Shown here: piece after piece, positions 22,976 to 34,893 of the stretch
Layout of the letters: each line of letters starts with the position of its first letter
Numbering within the stretch: the first letter of the stretch is position 1
NCBI GenBank assembly: GCA_947652605.1
Contig: OX393577.1
Location: 34,723,466 to 34,787,465 of the forward strand
Direction: 5' to 3'
Source: Elmis aenea
Lineage: Eukaryota > Arthropoda > Insecta > Coleoptera > Elmidae
DNA length: 64,000 nucleotides
Made by a program: the position numbers and the translations under genes
Notes under the pieces: generated by a model
Seen by the model: the letters and a program-made list of their open reading frames with translations, nothing else
Databases searched by the model: none
Told to the model about the DNA's origin: nothing

Positions 22976-24620
22976 TTTTGTGGTTGGCAAGTTTGTTATT
23001 ATGTGTCAAAAAAGCATTACTTTTAAAGGCGTTTAAGGTAAAAGTTAGGCGTCGGTTAAACTGTTTACTTTACTGTTATAAAATGAGTTTTATAAATGTC
23101 GTTTTCCATCGTGTGTACATGACTGAAGCTGAAGTAAAATTTATTGTCGCATTTGTGCTTCAATGATCAGTTTTTTTTTGTCATTTAGTTCGAAGTCAAA
23201 TAAGTTACATAATAAATAATAAGAATTAAAAGTCTAAAAAGTAATACAACGCCATTTTCAAAACTTAATTAAAACAATATCAAGTCTGTCAGCCTTAACT
23301 AAAATTAAGGAACAATAACACAGCTTGAAACACCAAGGCACGAACAGCCGGCAAAATTATACTCTCAAATGAGGCAGTATTAAACAAAATAATGTACCTG
23401 AAAAATCGCTGAAAAACTTTAATAACACTATGATAATAAATCACTTAAAATCTTGAAGGCTCTACTCAATAAATGCTTATTAATTTTTGTGGTGACAAAA
23501 GATATGTCATTTACAGAATAAAATTAAAAATTTCGTATATCTTTTACCAGCTTTAGTAAAAACCTAGTTTTTTTTTGCTAAACGTTTTCCACTACTAACT
23601 CTATTTCATATAGGTACCGTTAAAATTATTTAAACCCTCTTATGCTTGTGAGTATATACTATATAGGATATAGAGTGATAAAATGTGTACATTTTCTAAT
23701 TCAGGCGTTGGTTGCTTGTGACTTTTGAATGAAAAACTTTGATGGTAATCACACATTTTTATCAAAGAAAGATTAATGTAATTTATTTGATGAGTTTTTT
23801 TTAAAGAAATTTCAAAGTATTTCAAAAATAAAAGAGTAATAAAAAATATAATAATAAAAATGTTAAAGTTTTATCGTAATGTGAAGCCTCTACCACAAAA
23901 ATATATTATTCTAACCTCATTCCACCAAAATGAATGACGCGATTTTGTTTTCTCAGTTGTTAGCAATTGAAAGTCAAAATCATTTTTACTGTATATGATG
24001 CATGGCTGGCTGTACGTTCTTCTATAAAAATATCAGCTCTAATTAGTTTTTCAATATATTTTCATAAAAGCACTGCAAAAAGATTAAAATACAACACAAG
24101 TGTTGTCAGCTGTTGCATAAAATTTGTATTCTATGACTTACTAACAATTATTCATTTTACCGCTTCACTAAAGTTGTAAATATTAAATTTTAATGATTTT
24201 TTTAGACTGAATAGTTATTGACTGCCTGGCACTTATTATACGTTTTTCATTGTGTTCATTGACTCAAGCAGCACTTGTCTTGTTGTTAACTATTATTTTA
24301 TATGTATAATGATGAACCAACAGCCCATAATTATGAGTGTTGATTTTTTATACTGTATATCGCACCGATCTTGACTTATATTTAGCGATGGCTTGTTTAC
24401 ATAAAGTACCATAGCGCGATGGCCTCTCCTTTCACAACCCTAAGTTCGCTTATGTACAAAATTGTCGAGTTGTATCGAAACAAAATTTATCATGAGTCTA
24501 TTAATATCCATTTGTTTGTTTTTTAAATTTATTGTAAATACCAATCCATAAGACCGACTTATGTTGTGAATAGAAGACAGTTTTGTATTTATAAAGCTAA
24601 ACATTTGTTTTTCTTTTCAG
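22976..24620. other. AT-rich stretch upstream of a probable host exon
   Basis: No motif was recognised. It ends in a pyrimidine-rich tract and CTTTTCAG at 24613-24620, a good 3' splice site for the exon that follows. This suggests that at least its right part is an intron. Confidence 0.45.
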
Positions 24621-24879
24621 CGACGAAATGGATGCCCACCTGTGGGCAGAAGAAAGTGAGACTTATGAAGTGTGTTGAAAAACTGTAATGACGCCGGGAA
24701 AAGTTGAACGTAGACGTGCGTGTGCGGTAGCTGCGTGAGACGTGGTGCGTGCGTGAGCTGGCATGCTTCTAGCCGTGTGCTAATGACGGCGGTCGGCATG
24801 GGTATTATCTGGAAATCGGCCGCCGAGGCGTCTATGTTGTTGCTGCTTGTCGTAGGGAATGTAACTGCTCTTGAACTCG
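24621..24879 (+). CDS. Probable host-gene exon: 5' UTR plus signal peptide of a secreted or membrane protein
   Basis: A GC-rich exon candidate runs from a strong acceptor (TTTTTCTTTTCAG, ending 24620) to a consensus donor (G|GTAAGT, GT at 24880-24881). The ATG at 24783 opens 32 codons plus one base: MTAVGMGIIWKSAAEA, then the hydrophobic SMLLLLVVGNVTALEL core and G. The hydrophobic run with a VTA-type small-residue cleavage region looks like an N-terminal signal peptide. Upstream ATGs (24628 and later) stop quickly, so the segment before 24783 reads as 5' UTR. I see no matching downstream exon before 64 kb, so the next intron would be very long or the gene continues outside the window. The family cannot be named from 33 residues. 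Confidence 0.5.
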
Positions 24880-25629
24880 GTAAGTAACACGAATATGTGC
24901 AATAATGTAATAAATTTAAAATTCAATGTATAAAACGTACGCCAGTTAATTTCGTGTGTGACTTATGAAGCTATGAATCGTTTAAATAGGTCAGCATTAA
25001 AAGACTTTATAGTTTTATAATTAGCACAAATTGAATGTTTATTAAAGTAAACTACTACGCATTTCATTAAAATCTATTCGGAATGTATTATTTGTAACTA
25101 TTTAGTTTGTTGCGCAATTTTATGACCATTATTATTAAACACATTGAACTATACAATAAATAAGCTAGTGAAATGGGGTGAAATTGATCATATAAAATTT
25201 TCAAGTCGGTATAACTTTGTAAAACAGTATTGCATAAACGGTTTTTTTATGTTGATGATGAAGTATATACGTGTGTTAATACATTTTCAATATTGCAAAA
25301 ATTATATAGTGCTTTTTTATCATAAAAAAACGCAATAAACCTCATAATCAATTTTATACATAGTTTGGGGTCACTTTGATCAGTACTTAAATTCTAGTGC
25401 AGAAACATTAAAAAATGATATAGGTACACTGTGAACAATCCAACCCCTGTTCATTAGCTCAAAAAAAGTTATGTTGAATTTTCATTTTTGTGGTGAGATT
25501 AATCACATGAATAAGAGTGATCTTTATGCGATGCTTTTATTATTTAATAAATACTACCAACCAAGTACCAAGTGCCATTGGGCAGCTAAATGATACTTTT
25601 CCTGTTATTCTCTATAAATAAGGCATGTA
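24880..25629. other. AT-rich, probably intronic
   Basis: It follows the GTAAGT donor at 24880. No exon or element was recognised. Confidence 0.4.
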
Positions 25630-25800
25630 CAGGGTGGGCAAATTTCGAGGTTTTAATAGGGAATCTCGGTAACTATAAGAGGTATCAAAAAACGGACCGC
25701 GCATCCTCGATCTCTTTTTTCGAGAAAAAGTTAATGGTGAAAACTAAAATTCGTTATCGTCTTTTGTTTTCGAGTTATCAGCGATAACTCGATTTTTCGA
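25630..25800 (+). mobile_element. Solo end of a CAGGGTG-family Tc1/mariner-like element
   Basis: TA plus CAGGGTGGGCAAATTTCGAG begins at 25630, with ATCTCGG 34-40 bp inside, as in related families here. No mirrored right end was found before the next element at 26985. The following 1.2 kb (to 26984) is AT-rich with no recognised gene. Confidence 0.6.
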
Positions 25801-27559
25801 CTTTTCGTTTTATGACTGTATCTCGCTTGTTTATGAAAATAAACAAAAATAATTTTGACGTTCTTTTTTGATAGGAATGCAGTGGCGTAGTCAATTTAAA
25901 AAAAAAAAATCAGAAATTTGAGTTGTGCCATAAGGTTGTATTTTTTTAAACGGAACCCATAGTTGGCTATGACTTATTTAAATTCCTTATTTTTTTGTTA
26001 TTCCAAATATATAAGGGTTGATGTATTTATTTTTAATAATACGCAAGTTACGGAGGTTTTTTACTTTTTTTTCGAAACAAAATTATAGTAGGCTCTGAAA
26101 ACAAAAACAAAACCAGGTGTAAAACCTTTTAAAATTCATTTGGTACAAGTTACGAAGGTTTTGTAATTTGTTGTTTTATATTAGCATATTAGCATTAGCT
26201 GCGAAGGCTATTTTAAGCTGGGTATCAAATCATTATTCATTATTTTTTACAAAACGATTAAAATCGTTACTTTTTATACAGGATGATAATAACCTACCGC
26301 ATTACATGGGTAACTTTTGTTCTTACATATTATAAGAGTCATATTGTCGATTATATTAATAAAGTTGGCCAGTATTACAAAATTTATTAACATTTAAAAT
26401 ATTTGTCCGTGTTGCAAACTTTCTGAGAAAACAGCAAAAAAAATATTTAAAAGTAACATTTATACAAACAAATGTGTTTTATTGACTATGACTTAAAACA
26501 AGTTGTAAACCGGTAATTTTTACACCGCTTTACGTAGATAGTTTTTAAGATTTTTTTAGCGAATAACGAGATCAAGCGTAACTTGCATATTTAAATGGTT
26601 GTCACAGTTGGCTATAGTGTTAAATAATTTTTTTTAATTTTTGAGATACCTATAAAAGTTGTTATATCTATCTAATGTCAACAGTTTTTGATTAAGAGAA
26701 AAATATGTGGAAATCCTTTTAAAAAAAATCATAAAGTGCTTATTAAAGACGATTTCACAAAAAAATCTTCTGCTATTCAACTTTCGAAATATTAAAAAAA
26801 GAACAGTGTAGTAGCTTTATATGTATTCCTATCAAACACATAGCAACGTCTTTACGGTAGTTTGTAAATAAGCCACAATTTTAATTTTTTTCTTTCATAA
26901 TATGCTCCCAAGATCTAACGTTAACGTGTAATTTAGTATATAAATGCAAACATTCACATTTTTTAAAGCTTGCGTTTTAATATACAGGGTGTCCCAGATT
27001 ACATTTCCAGCATGGTGATCTCGCTTATTATAAGAGATACAGGTTTGTTTAAATTAGATGAATTTTTCCTTAGGATGAAAGGAATCACAATCAATATTTA
27101 AAAGTACAAAATTCCTCGTGCTTCAGATGTTATAGCAAAAAATATGAAAATGTCGAATTTCTTTTTTCTCTCATAACTTTTTTGTCTTAATCGTTGGAAC
27201 GATTTTATTTGTACTTTTTAATGAAAAATGTAACTGTTATTTTTTACATTTTTTTATCACCTACCATTTTCGAGATATTACCCCTAATTTAATTTTTTCT
27301 TATGGGCCGCGAAGTTGGCTATGGAATAGTTAAATGTGCTTTTTTTTCTCGTTTAAGTGAGATATTACTTTCTATACCTATTTTTATAAACAAGTCACAA
27401 AATGAAAAAAAAAACGTATTTTACTTATCCAAGCTATCTGTGAAAATAAAAACAAAAAACAACTAATTAAATGCCAAATGACAGTTACTATTTGTCTGTG
27501 GTATCATTTATTAGAATTTCATAATATTGTTGTGTTATTCGATTGTCTTTGTAGTCATT

Positions 27560-28920
27560 TGTTATATTTTTGATTTATTACAAAAAAAACTGGAAAATGT
27601 GATTTTAGAAAAATATTATTATCTTCCCTACCATTGACGCTATTTCATTTAAACTTGGTTTTTGACCGTCCTGGGTTTGATGACGTCAACAGAAATTTTC
27701 TAAGCCTTCTAGATTTCAAGTTGCGATAGTCAACTTTTTTATTTCTTATGGCCGCCATACTGAATTTTTACACCATCAGACAGACAAAAAAATTAGCTTT
27801 TCGGATTGGTAACCAACATACCATTTTACTTTCAAAAAACTTGTTGAAATTTGAAAATTTGTATAAATAATCTATAAAATCGCGAATGTTCTGAAAAACA
27901 ATTGAAATTATAATATAAATAAAAGTGACACAACATTTTATAGGTCTAATAAAGTAACGAAATGACAATAAATTTAAAACACCAGATAAATAATTATTTA
28001 AATTGTTTAAAGTGAGCGCCGTTATGTATGATGTAGTGGTTAGTACTCAAATTCATTTCGTCCACTGCCTTTAGGATAGTTTGTCTCGAAATAGAGTCGA
28101 AAGTATTTTTGATTTTACGACGAAGAAGTTCAATTTAGGGTTGCATAAACAACATCAATGTAAAAGTAATCCATAGGCGTTAAACATGGCGATCGCGGGG
28201 CCAATGAACAGGACCAAACGTACCGTCATGAATTTTGAAAGCGTACATCTAAATTTATATCCTTTTACAATGCGGGCGTTGTGAGGACCAGCTCCTTCTT
28301 GCTGAAACTACTGATGATTTTGAATTGTTAATAATGGCAATTCGCCTACAATATCTTCTAATTATGTTTCCAACAATCTTAATTTCGAAATCATTAGACT
28401 AGTAAAATGTTTTGTAGCTTTTATTTATGTCATAGTTTCAATTGTTTTTCAGAGCATTCTCGATTTTATGAATTATTTACACAAATTTTAAAATTTCAAC
28501 AAGTTTTTTGAAAGAAAAAAGGTATGTTGGTTACCAATCTGAAAAGCTAATTTTTTTGTCTGTCTGATGGTACAAAAATCCAATATGGCGGCCATAAGAA
28601 ATAAAAAAGTTGACTATCGCAACTTGAAATCTAGAAGGCTTAGAAAATTTCTGTTGACGTCATCAAACCCAGGACGGTCAAAAACAGAAAGTTACCAAGT
28701 TTAAATGAAATAGCGTCAATTGTAGGGAAGATAATATTTTTCTAAAATCACATTTTCCAGTTTTTTTGTAATAAATCAAAAACGAATCAAAATATCCAGG
28801 ATTTCTTTTCAGATTCTTAATGGCCGTAAAAATTTGCAACTTTTCACTAATTTAATTGATCTTGTATCTCTTACCGTTTCCAAGATAGCAATGGTGAGCA
28901 TCGAAAAAAGCACCACCCTG
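27560..28920. mobile_element. Nested Tc1/mariner-like element with long inverted arms
   Basis: Inverted arms run from about 27571 (GATTTATTACAAAAAAAACT) to the mirror copy near 28790 and include the text around CCTGGGTTTGATGACGTC. On the right, an extra terminus reads CAGGGTGGTGCTTTTTTCG from 28920 inward, followed by TA. The matching left terminus is missing. The centre encodes a transposase C-terminus on the - strand. Confidence 0.65.
27994..28385 (-). pseudogene. Tc1/mariner (DDE_3) transposase C-terminal half, frameshifted
   Basis: In successive - strand frames: EDIVGELPLL, then FQQEGAGPHNARIV with a QxDGAPPH-type box whose Asp is changed to Glu, then PVHWPRDR, LTPMDYFYIDVVYATLN, and finally SISRQTILKAVDEMNLSTNH with NGAHFKQFK and a stop. 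The order and spacing fit the second catalytic box, the HWPxRSPDLTPMDY region and the conserved NGxHF tail of DUF4817-type transposases. At least three frameshifts and two stops break the reading. Confidence 0.75.
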
Positions 28921-29355
28921 TATAGCTTAATAAGTCATGGGTAAAATACGATTTTTTTTTATTTTGTGACTTGTTTATAAAAATAGGTATAACACGTAGT
29001 ATCTCCTTTAAACCAGAAAAAAAAGCACATTTAACTATTCCATAGCAAACTTCGCGGCCCATAAGAAAAAATGAAATTAGGGGTAATATCTCGAAAATGG
29101 TAGGTGTTAAAAAACAGTTACATTCTCCATTAAAAAGTACCTTAAGAAAGTACAAATAAAATTGCTCTAACGATTAAGACAAAAAGACTTTCATAATTTT
29201 TGCTATAACATCTGAAGTACGACAAATTTTGTACTTTTAAAAATTGATTGTGGCTCCTCTCATACTAAGGAATAATTCATCTAATTTCAACAAACCTGTA
29301 TCTCTTATAATAAGCGAGATCCCCAGGCTGGAAATGTAATCTGGGACACCCTGTA

Positions 29356-30471
29356 TACACATATATCTCTTTCTATAAAAAAATACCAACACTAAATGTA
29401 ATAATCCATACATCAATCAAACTAGAAAAAAAAAACTCAACAAGAAGAAAATTCATTTCTACCGATGCATATCTACATAATATAATGCTGTTTAACCAAG
29501 CTATTATAATTCTCATTGCATGTAGTTTAAACAAGTAAATGGTAAAACAACACAAAACCATGAAATCTGCAATTTAGCTTATTGTCCTCTTCTGAAAATT
29601 GTATAATTTGTATAAAATTTTAATTTGAATGTTAAACGTACCAATATAAATAATTGCATGAAAACATTTTCGTTTGAAAAATAGTATCGCTTTACGAAAG
29701 TGTCTTGTTTGTTGTATGAATAATCGCATGCCGAGGTAGTGTATATGTCACAGAGGATATATTAAGGCAAAGTAAATGTAAAATAGCTTGTAAGGTTTCT
29801 GCAAGAAAGTGGGTTAGTCGACCCAAATTGTGAAAAATGTTTTGCATGGTTCACTGAAGTACTTGATTTTTCATGGGCCAGATAAGCGCTACCGAAGCGA
29901 GGACTTGAAATTTATTAACATCTGTAAATTTGTATTACATTTGCACCGATTGTCTATCGAATAAAGTTGTTAAAAAATAAAACTGGACCTACAATATTAG
30001 ATTTAAACTGAAAATCAAAAAAATATTGTGTTTACGTGCACTTACAATTTTTTTAAAAACGAAATACTCCCTGAAAAAAATTGTACTAGCTCAAACTTCG
30101 ATTAGGAGAAAAGTATAAAAAAAGAATAAACTGGTAATCTTGAATAAAACCGGAGTCCGGGGTTTCAGGGAAAAATTTAGTGGTTCCACGTTTATTCATG
30201 TTGCTTTGCTTATTTTTACAGCATTTAAATGGCACCCCTATAGTAAAGCCTGTGATAATTATTCGGTACGAAATCCATTCGGAGTGAAATAAAAACCAAC
30301 AGAGTTTCTGGCATTGGAATATGAAAATATAATTGAAATAAGTTCAGATACTATAGCTAAGTTTAAAAATGTTCCGGTAACAACTTTCTGATGCGATATA
30401 TTTGACGAATATTCAAATTTATCAAAACATGCTATTTAATTTCTATTACCGCTTACAACTAATGGGTTGTT
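29356..30471. other. AT-rich stretch, no gene recognised
   Basis: Nothing recognisable occurs between the two transposons. Confidence 0.55.
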
Positions 30472-30709
30472 GCATAATTTTGTGCGGTTTTTTTGGATTC
30501 AAAATTGCGCACTTTCAATTAAATTTTTTGGTAATCTGTTTTGTGCTATTCGACGGAGAATGTTTTTCTCTACAAGTTGGCGTTTTCGTTTTTTTCATAT
30601 CGGTTGTTTATTTTTATTATACAACTGTCAAAATGGAGTGTCAGGTTGACAAAAAGGAGCATTTCCGACACCTTCTTCTTTTCACGAATAATTAAGGTTT
30701 TAAAGCTTC

Positions 30710-31813
30710 TGTTGTAAAGTAATACTATTTTTTAATTTAATTAATACAATTCAATTTTTTCAAATAATATTTTATATGTTACATTGTATCAAGATAGTCA
30801 TGTTACTATCTACCAATTATATCACTGGCATCATATTGTGTTTATAGCTTTGTTCCCAGGTTGCTTGTGGGAAAACTTAATGTCACCTGAAACTTCTGCA
30901 GAGATTTACACTTTTCGTTTAACGTCTCACGGTAGAAATTACCCTTTTATTTCATTGGTTCATTTCTTTGCATAAATTTCATTGGTTCAAAAAGTGCATG
31001 ATATTTCACGTGACATGGGGTTACATATAGGTATTTTTTGGGTATTTTAGATTAGTTGCAGTGGCAGTTGCAGTTGCATTTGCATTTATCAAGTTTGTAT
31101 TTGAATTTTGTTTTCTCGCAATCTTGTAAAAACATCAGTGAGTTTAGAATTATGTTCTTTAAGAGATGCACCGTGGCATACTATGTCAGCTAAATAAACA
31201 AAAACATGACTGTCTTGTAAGCCTGTTAATACTGAGTTCATTAACCTTTGGAAGGTAGCTGGGGCACCCTTCAGCCCCATTGGAATTCTTTTGAATTGGT
31301 AGTGACCATTACTTGTACTAAATGCAGTAAATGGTTTACTTTCCTCGCTCATTGAAATTTGATGAAACCCGCTCGCTAAATCAAGGACACTAAAATATTT
31401 GGAATTACCCAGTTGATCAAGAATTTCGTTTATTCGTGGTAAAGGGTAAGAATCAGCAATAATAATATCATTAAGTTTTCGAAAGTCTACAACGACTCTC
31501 CATTTTTTATTATCATGTATGTCCGGCTTTTTCGGAACAATTAAAATTTATGCAAAGAAATGAACCAATGAAATAAAAGGGTAATTTCTACCGTGAGACG
31601 TTAAACGAAAAGTGTAAATCTCTGCAGAAGTTTCAGGTGACATTAAGTTTTCCCACAAGCAACCTGGGAACGAAGCTATAAGCACAATATGATGCCAGTG
31701 ATATAATTGGTAGATAGTAACATGACTATCTTGATACAATGTAACATATTAAATATTATTTGAAAAAATTGAATTATATTAATTAAATTAAAAAATAGTA
31801 TTACTTTACAACA
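30710..31813. mobile_element. Ty3/gypsy fragment between inverted LTR-like arms
   Basis: The outer ends read TGTTGTAAAGTAATAC (30710) and its exact complement ending ACAACA at 31813, with a CTTC duplication at 30706-30709 and 31814-31817. The two arms (about 30710-30980 and 31540-31813) are near-identical inverted copies. Real LTRs would be direct repeats. Between them is a piece of reverse transcriptase on the - strand. The TG...CA ends and the 4-bp duplication fit an LTR element that inserted or rearranged with one LTR flipped. Confidence 0.65.
31089..31540 (-). pseudogene. Ty3/gypsy reverse transcriptase fragment
   Basis: The - strand reads through an IPKKPDI...KWRVVVDFRKLND-like start, a YPLPRINEILDQLG block, and FSVLDLASGFHQI with the first catalytic Asp. 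It then reads FKRIPMGLKGAPATFQRLMN and VFVYLADIV. The YxDD box at this last position is YLAD, so one catalytic aspartate is replaced by Ala. The fragment covers roughly fingers to palm (about 150 residues), then ends at the left LTR-like arm. Neither gag, protease, RNase H nor integrase is present. The copy is inactive. Confidence 0.78.
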
Positions 31814-32106
31814 CTTCTAAAACTGCTCGCTATATTTGTGTTGTGTACGGCGATGATGAAGAACGGCTCAAAAATGGTTTTCGCGTTTCAAAAACGGTCC
31901 AGCTTATCCACGAAAATTCGTGTCAAACTGCAAGAGAATTGGCCGAGCAGATGGATTGTGACCATTCAACGGTAGCTCGCCACTTGCAATCAATGGTTCC
32001 AAAAACTCGGGGCATGGGCACCACATGTTTTGAGCCAAAACAACAAAAATCAACGTTCCATGATTGCCGCCAATTTGCTCGCCCGTCATCGATCAACACA
32101 CGGTCA

Positions 32107-32365
32107 TAAGCAACGCTTTCTGTATCGCATACTGGTTCAATCGCTCTTCGTCAAACTGAGAGGGTCGGCCGGAATGAGTTTGGTCCCGGAGACCGAAATC
32201 TCCGTTTTTGAAACGCGAAAACCATTTTTGAGCCGTTCTTTCAGATATGGCATCATCGCCGTACACAACACAAATATCGCGAGCAGCTTTAGCAGCTTTA
32301 AAACGATTTTACACGAAAAGAAGAAGGTGTCGGAAATGCTCATTTTTGTCAACCTGACACTCCAT
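32107..32365 (-). pseudogene. Mariner transposase 5' fragment, inverted copy
   Basis: From ATG 32365 the - strand reads MECQVDKNEHFRHLLLF, then a stop and a shifted frame. It continues as ARDICVVYGDDAISERTAQK and WFSRFKNGDFGL, the first helix-turn-helix of the same mariner lineage as the + strand copy at 30633. It is cut at about 32107, where it meets that copy tail to tail. Confidence 0.75.
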
Positions 32366-32539
32366 TTTGACAGTTGTATAATAAAAATAAACAAATGATA
32401 TGAAAAAAACGAAATCGCCAACTTGTAGAGAAAAACATTCTCCGTCGAATAGCACAAAACAGATTACCAAAAAATTTAATTTAAAGTGCGCAATTTTGAA
32501 TCTAAAAAAACCGCACGAAATTATGCAACAACCCAATAC

Positions 32540-32966
32540 ATATTTGTGCAAATATGGCTTTTCTAAATATGCTGATCAAAAACTAAATATCGCAACATAC
32601 GGGACGCTGCATCAAATATGCGAATTCAGTTGTTCAACCTTACAAAAAATTTTAGAGAATCTGGAATCGAATAAGCAACTACATTCTTCGCATTTATCTT
32701 TTTATTTATTTATTTTGTTTTGCAGTATAGAATTCAGTCATTGATATGAAAAAGGGAACGATGGATGTTATATTATGTTGCACATTTCTGGATTTTATGT
32801 TTAAAATAATATTATGGACGGTGGTTTCTATCGTTTTTGAACAATATATTTTTATTACATAAATACAATGTTTTTCATAGCAGCTTCATGAAGATCAATA
32901 ATATTTTCATATTATAGAGTCCTTAAATCATAATATTGCTGCAAATTGTGTAAAAATCTAATATTA
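32540..32966. other. AT-rich stretch, no gene recognised
   Basis: Only short frames are present. Confidence 0.55.
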
Positions 32967-34272
32967 GATTGACCAAAAAGTCCGTTCGGTTTTTTAAGCG
33001 AAAATAAGACAAAAGTTTTAAATAAAAAGGGATTTATTCAATTAATGATGTAATTGCCGTTTCGTTCCAATATCTTCTACTATCCCATGGGCAGATTCAT
33101 AATTCCCGCTACTGGCGAAAAACTCTTTTAGGTGAATTGTCACATCCTCTTTAGATTAATTCGAAGGTCTGTCCATTAAATAAATGTTGAGGAGACCGAA
33201 ACAAGTAGTAATCTAGAGGCACAAGGTCGGGCGAATATGGAGGGTGCGGTAAAACTTCCCAGCTACATAAGCTCCAGTAACTTCTGCCGCGTCTGTAAAG
33301 AAGTGTACAGTCTAGCATTGTCATAATGGATTTGTTAACGAGCGGGCTTGCTTTTACCCTGTGTATTTTCTATACTTACTGAATTCACTGAAACTATATC
33401 AAAATAGTGGGTTTTGTTGGAAGGAAATCGCTTAATAAAATAATGTTTAGCTTAAGACTATTTATTACTAACTTACTTATATGTATATGTAAATGGTTAT
33501 TTATAAACTACTGCCTCTTCATCAAAGTCACTACACACCTGTTATAAACTAACGTCACTATAATCATAATCCGTTTTTCTTTTTTTTCCTAATGATTTTT
33601 AAGTCGAATCTAAATAATTTACAGTTTCACCCGCGGAGTATCTTCAGCCCCGCGCGGCTCATACATCTCAGTTGCTGAAACTAATAAACTGCGGAATGAT
33701 GTTTTGTCTTTGGAATATAAAAATTTGCAACTGCAACGGAATACAAAGCCATTACCTATTTCTTAACGCTTTTGGTAGATTGTTGGGTTTAATTTGTCCA
33801 GCTGAACACAGTAGACATCCGGATTGATGAGCCTGTTCGTAGGAAGAAGCTCGAGAAAACAACACTGTTTCAATCCCACCAAATTAAAAGCATAACCTTC
33901 TTCGGGTTACTGCTTTAAAGGTTGTTTGTAGTGGTTGGCCGCTCTCTTTGCGCTCCACATCGTAATAGTTAATCCACTTTTCGTCCCCTGTGACCATTCT
34001 TTTCAAAAGAGGATCGTTTTTTTCACGTTTCTACAACGAGTTGTACCTATATGAAAATTCTTTGGGCAAGGTTAGTCTCATTCAGTTGAAGTGGAATCCA
34101 AACATCGAGCCTGCTGACGTAGCTAAATTGATGCAGATGGTCAATTTAATGTCGTACTGCGTTGAACTGTCAATTATCTTATGAGTGCGAAGTTGCAAAG
34201 GACAAAATGAGTTTGCCACTTATTAGAGTGCTTAAATTTAAGTGTGACAAAAACCAAACTTTTTGGCCAACC
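32967..34272. mobile_element. Mariner element (1.3 kb) with TTGGCCAAAAAGT ends
   Basis: The left end GATTGACCAAAAAGTCCG (32967, preceded by TA) is mirrored by the complement of GGGTTGGCCAAAAAGTTTGG near 34272. The length is close to a standard mariner. A transposase pseudogene runs on the - strand but is interrupted by about 420 bp of foreign sequence (about 33350-33770). Confidence 0.75.
33040..34190 (-). pseudogene. Mariner transposase pseudogene
   Basis: Near 34000 the - strand reads MVTGDEKWINYYDVERKESG, the box with the first catalytic Asp, followed by decayed sequence to about 33770. After an unrelated insertion (33350-33770), it resumes with a MTMLDCTLLYRR-like second-Asp region and PPYSPDLVPLDYYLFRS, which carries the third catalytic Asp of the mariner D,D34D set. 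RSPQHLFNGQTFE and a short tail follow. Frameshifts and stops are frequent. The insertion has GC-rich CCGCGCGGGGCTGAAGAT and was not identified. Confidence 0.72.
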
Positions 34273-34893
34273 CAATACATCGATATCATAATATCGAAAA
34301 CTAAAACCAAATCAACAAAGTAAAGAGATTGAATGAATAATAAAAAGTGGTTATAATAAGTTTTTACCAAAGTTAAAAGGTAATTACTTATCAATAATCC
34401 ATTTGATAGCGATTACCTTTCAAACATTTACGAAAATATATTCGCCAAAAAACTTTACGTAAAAAATAATTCTGCATATCCATCAATAGTATTGGAACCA
34501 AAACGCGCCACACTATCATCTACTTTGGCAATTTATTTTAGAGCTGCAAGGCGTTTTTGGCTTATTGGTTTCACCCATATAATTGCAATTACATAATAAA
34601 TGGGTATATTTTCAGTAATTACCAGCAGCAAGTAGATAATACACGTCATCATGTCATCATTCAGAGTTGGTAGAGAAAGAAAGAGAGAATAGTGTGAACA
34701 TGGAATACTCGTTTCGGTTTTAGTTGAGTCGCTCTGGTGTTGTAACTCACCAGGGTTGCAGTTTGTTTTTTAGCACCAAACAAATTACACAACTGCGATA
34801 AATTAGACCTAGCATGAAAGATTCCATAAGCCAAATATTTAAAAGTTTAATATTAGTTTAATTTTAAATGTTTAGTTGTAGTGTTTGTATTTT
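34273..34893. other. AT-rich stretch, no gene recognised
   Basis: No recognisable feature was seen. Confidence 0.55.

Larger units (their letters stand above)
26985..29353. mobile_element. Second copy of the CAGGGTGTCCCAG palindromic element, with a nested element
   Basis: The ends are the same as the element at 8131-9636 (CAGGGTGTCCCAGATTACAT and its complement), with TA at 26983-26984 and 29354-29355. The left arm is kept to about 27560 and the right arm resumes at about 28923. The centre was replaced or interrupted by another element (27560-28920). Confidence 0.85.
30633..32130 (+). pseudogene. Mariner transposase N-terminal half, split by a retroelement insertion
   Basis: The first part (30633-30705) encodes MECQVDKKEHFRHLLLF, the usual start of this mariner lineage. 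After the insertion (30710-31813) the frame resumes as ICVVYGDD (31838). It then loses about 40 codons and continues with ENSCQTARELAEQMDCDHST and VARHLQSM (31909-31990), the second DNA-binding helix-turn-helix. Beyond a frameshift, codons equivalent to SQNNKNQRSMIAANLLARHR are still recognisable (32030-32090). The catalytic domain is missing, because the sequence joins the inverted copy at about 32110. Confidence 0.78.
30472..32536. mobile_element. Mariner element with two head-to-head transposase 5' ends and a retroelement insertion
   Basis: The ends ATGGGTTGTTGCATAATTTT (30472) and the complement of TTGGGTTGTTGCATAATTTC (ending 32536) have TA on both sides (30470-30471, 32537-32538). The same transposase start is encoded from both ends inward (ATG at 30633 on +, ATG at 32365 on -), so two copies were joined head-to-head. 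The left one is also split by the retroelement at 30710-31813. Confidence 0.8.

Noticed and set aside
30784..30975. 63-residue frame repeated at 31548-31739, resembling a conserved small protein
   Set aside because: It lies in the inverted LTR-like arms; conservation is explained by the repeat.
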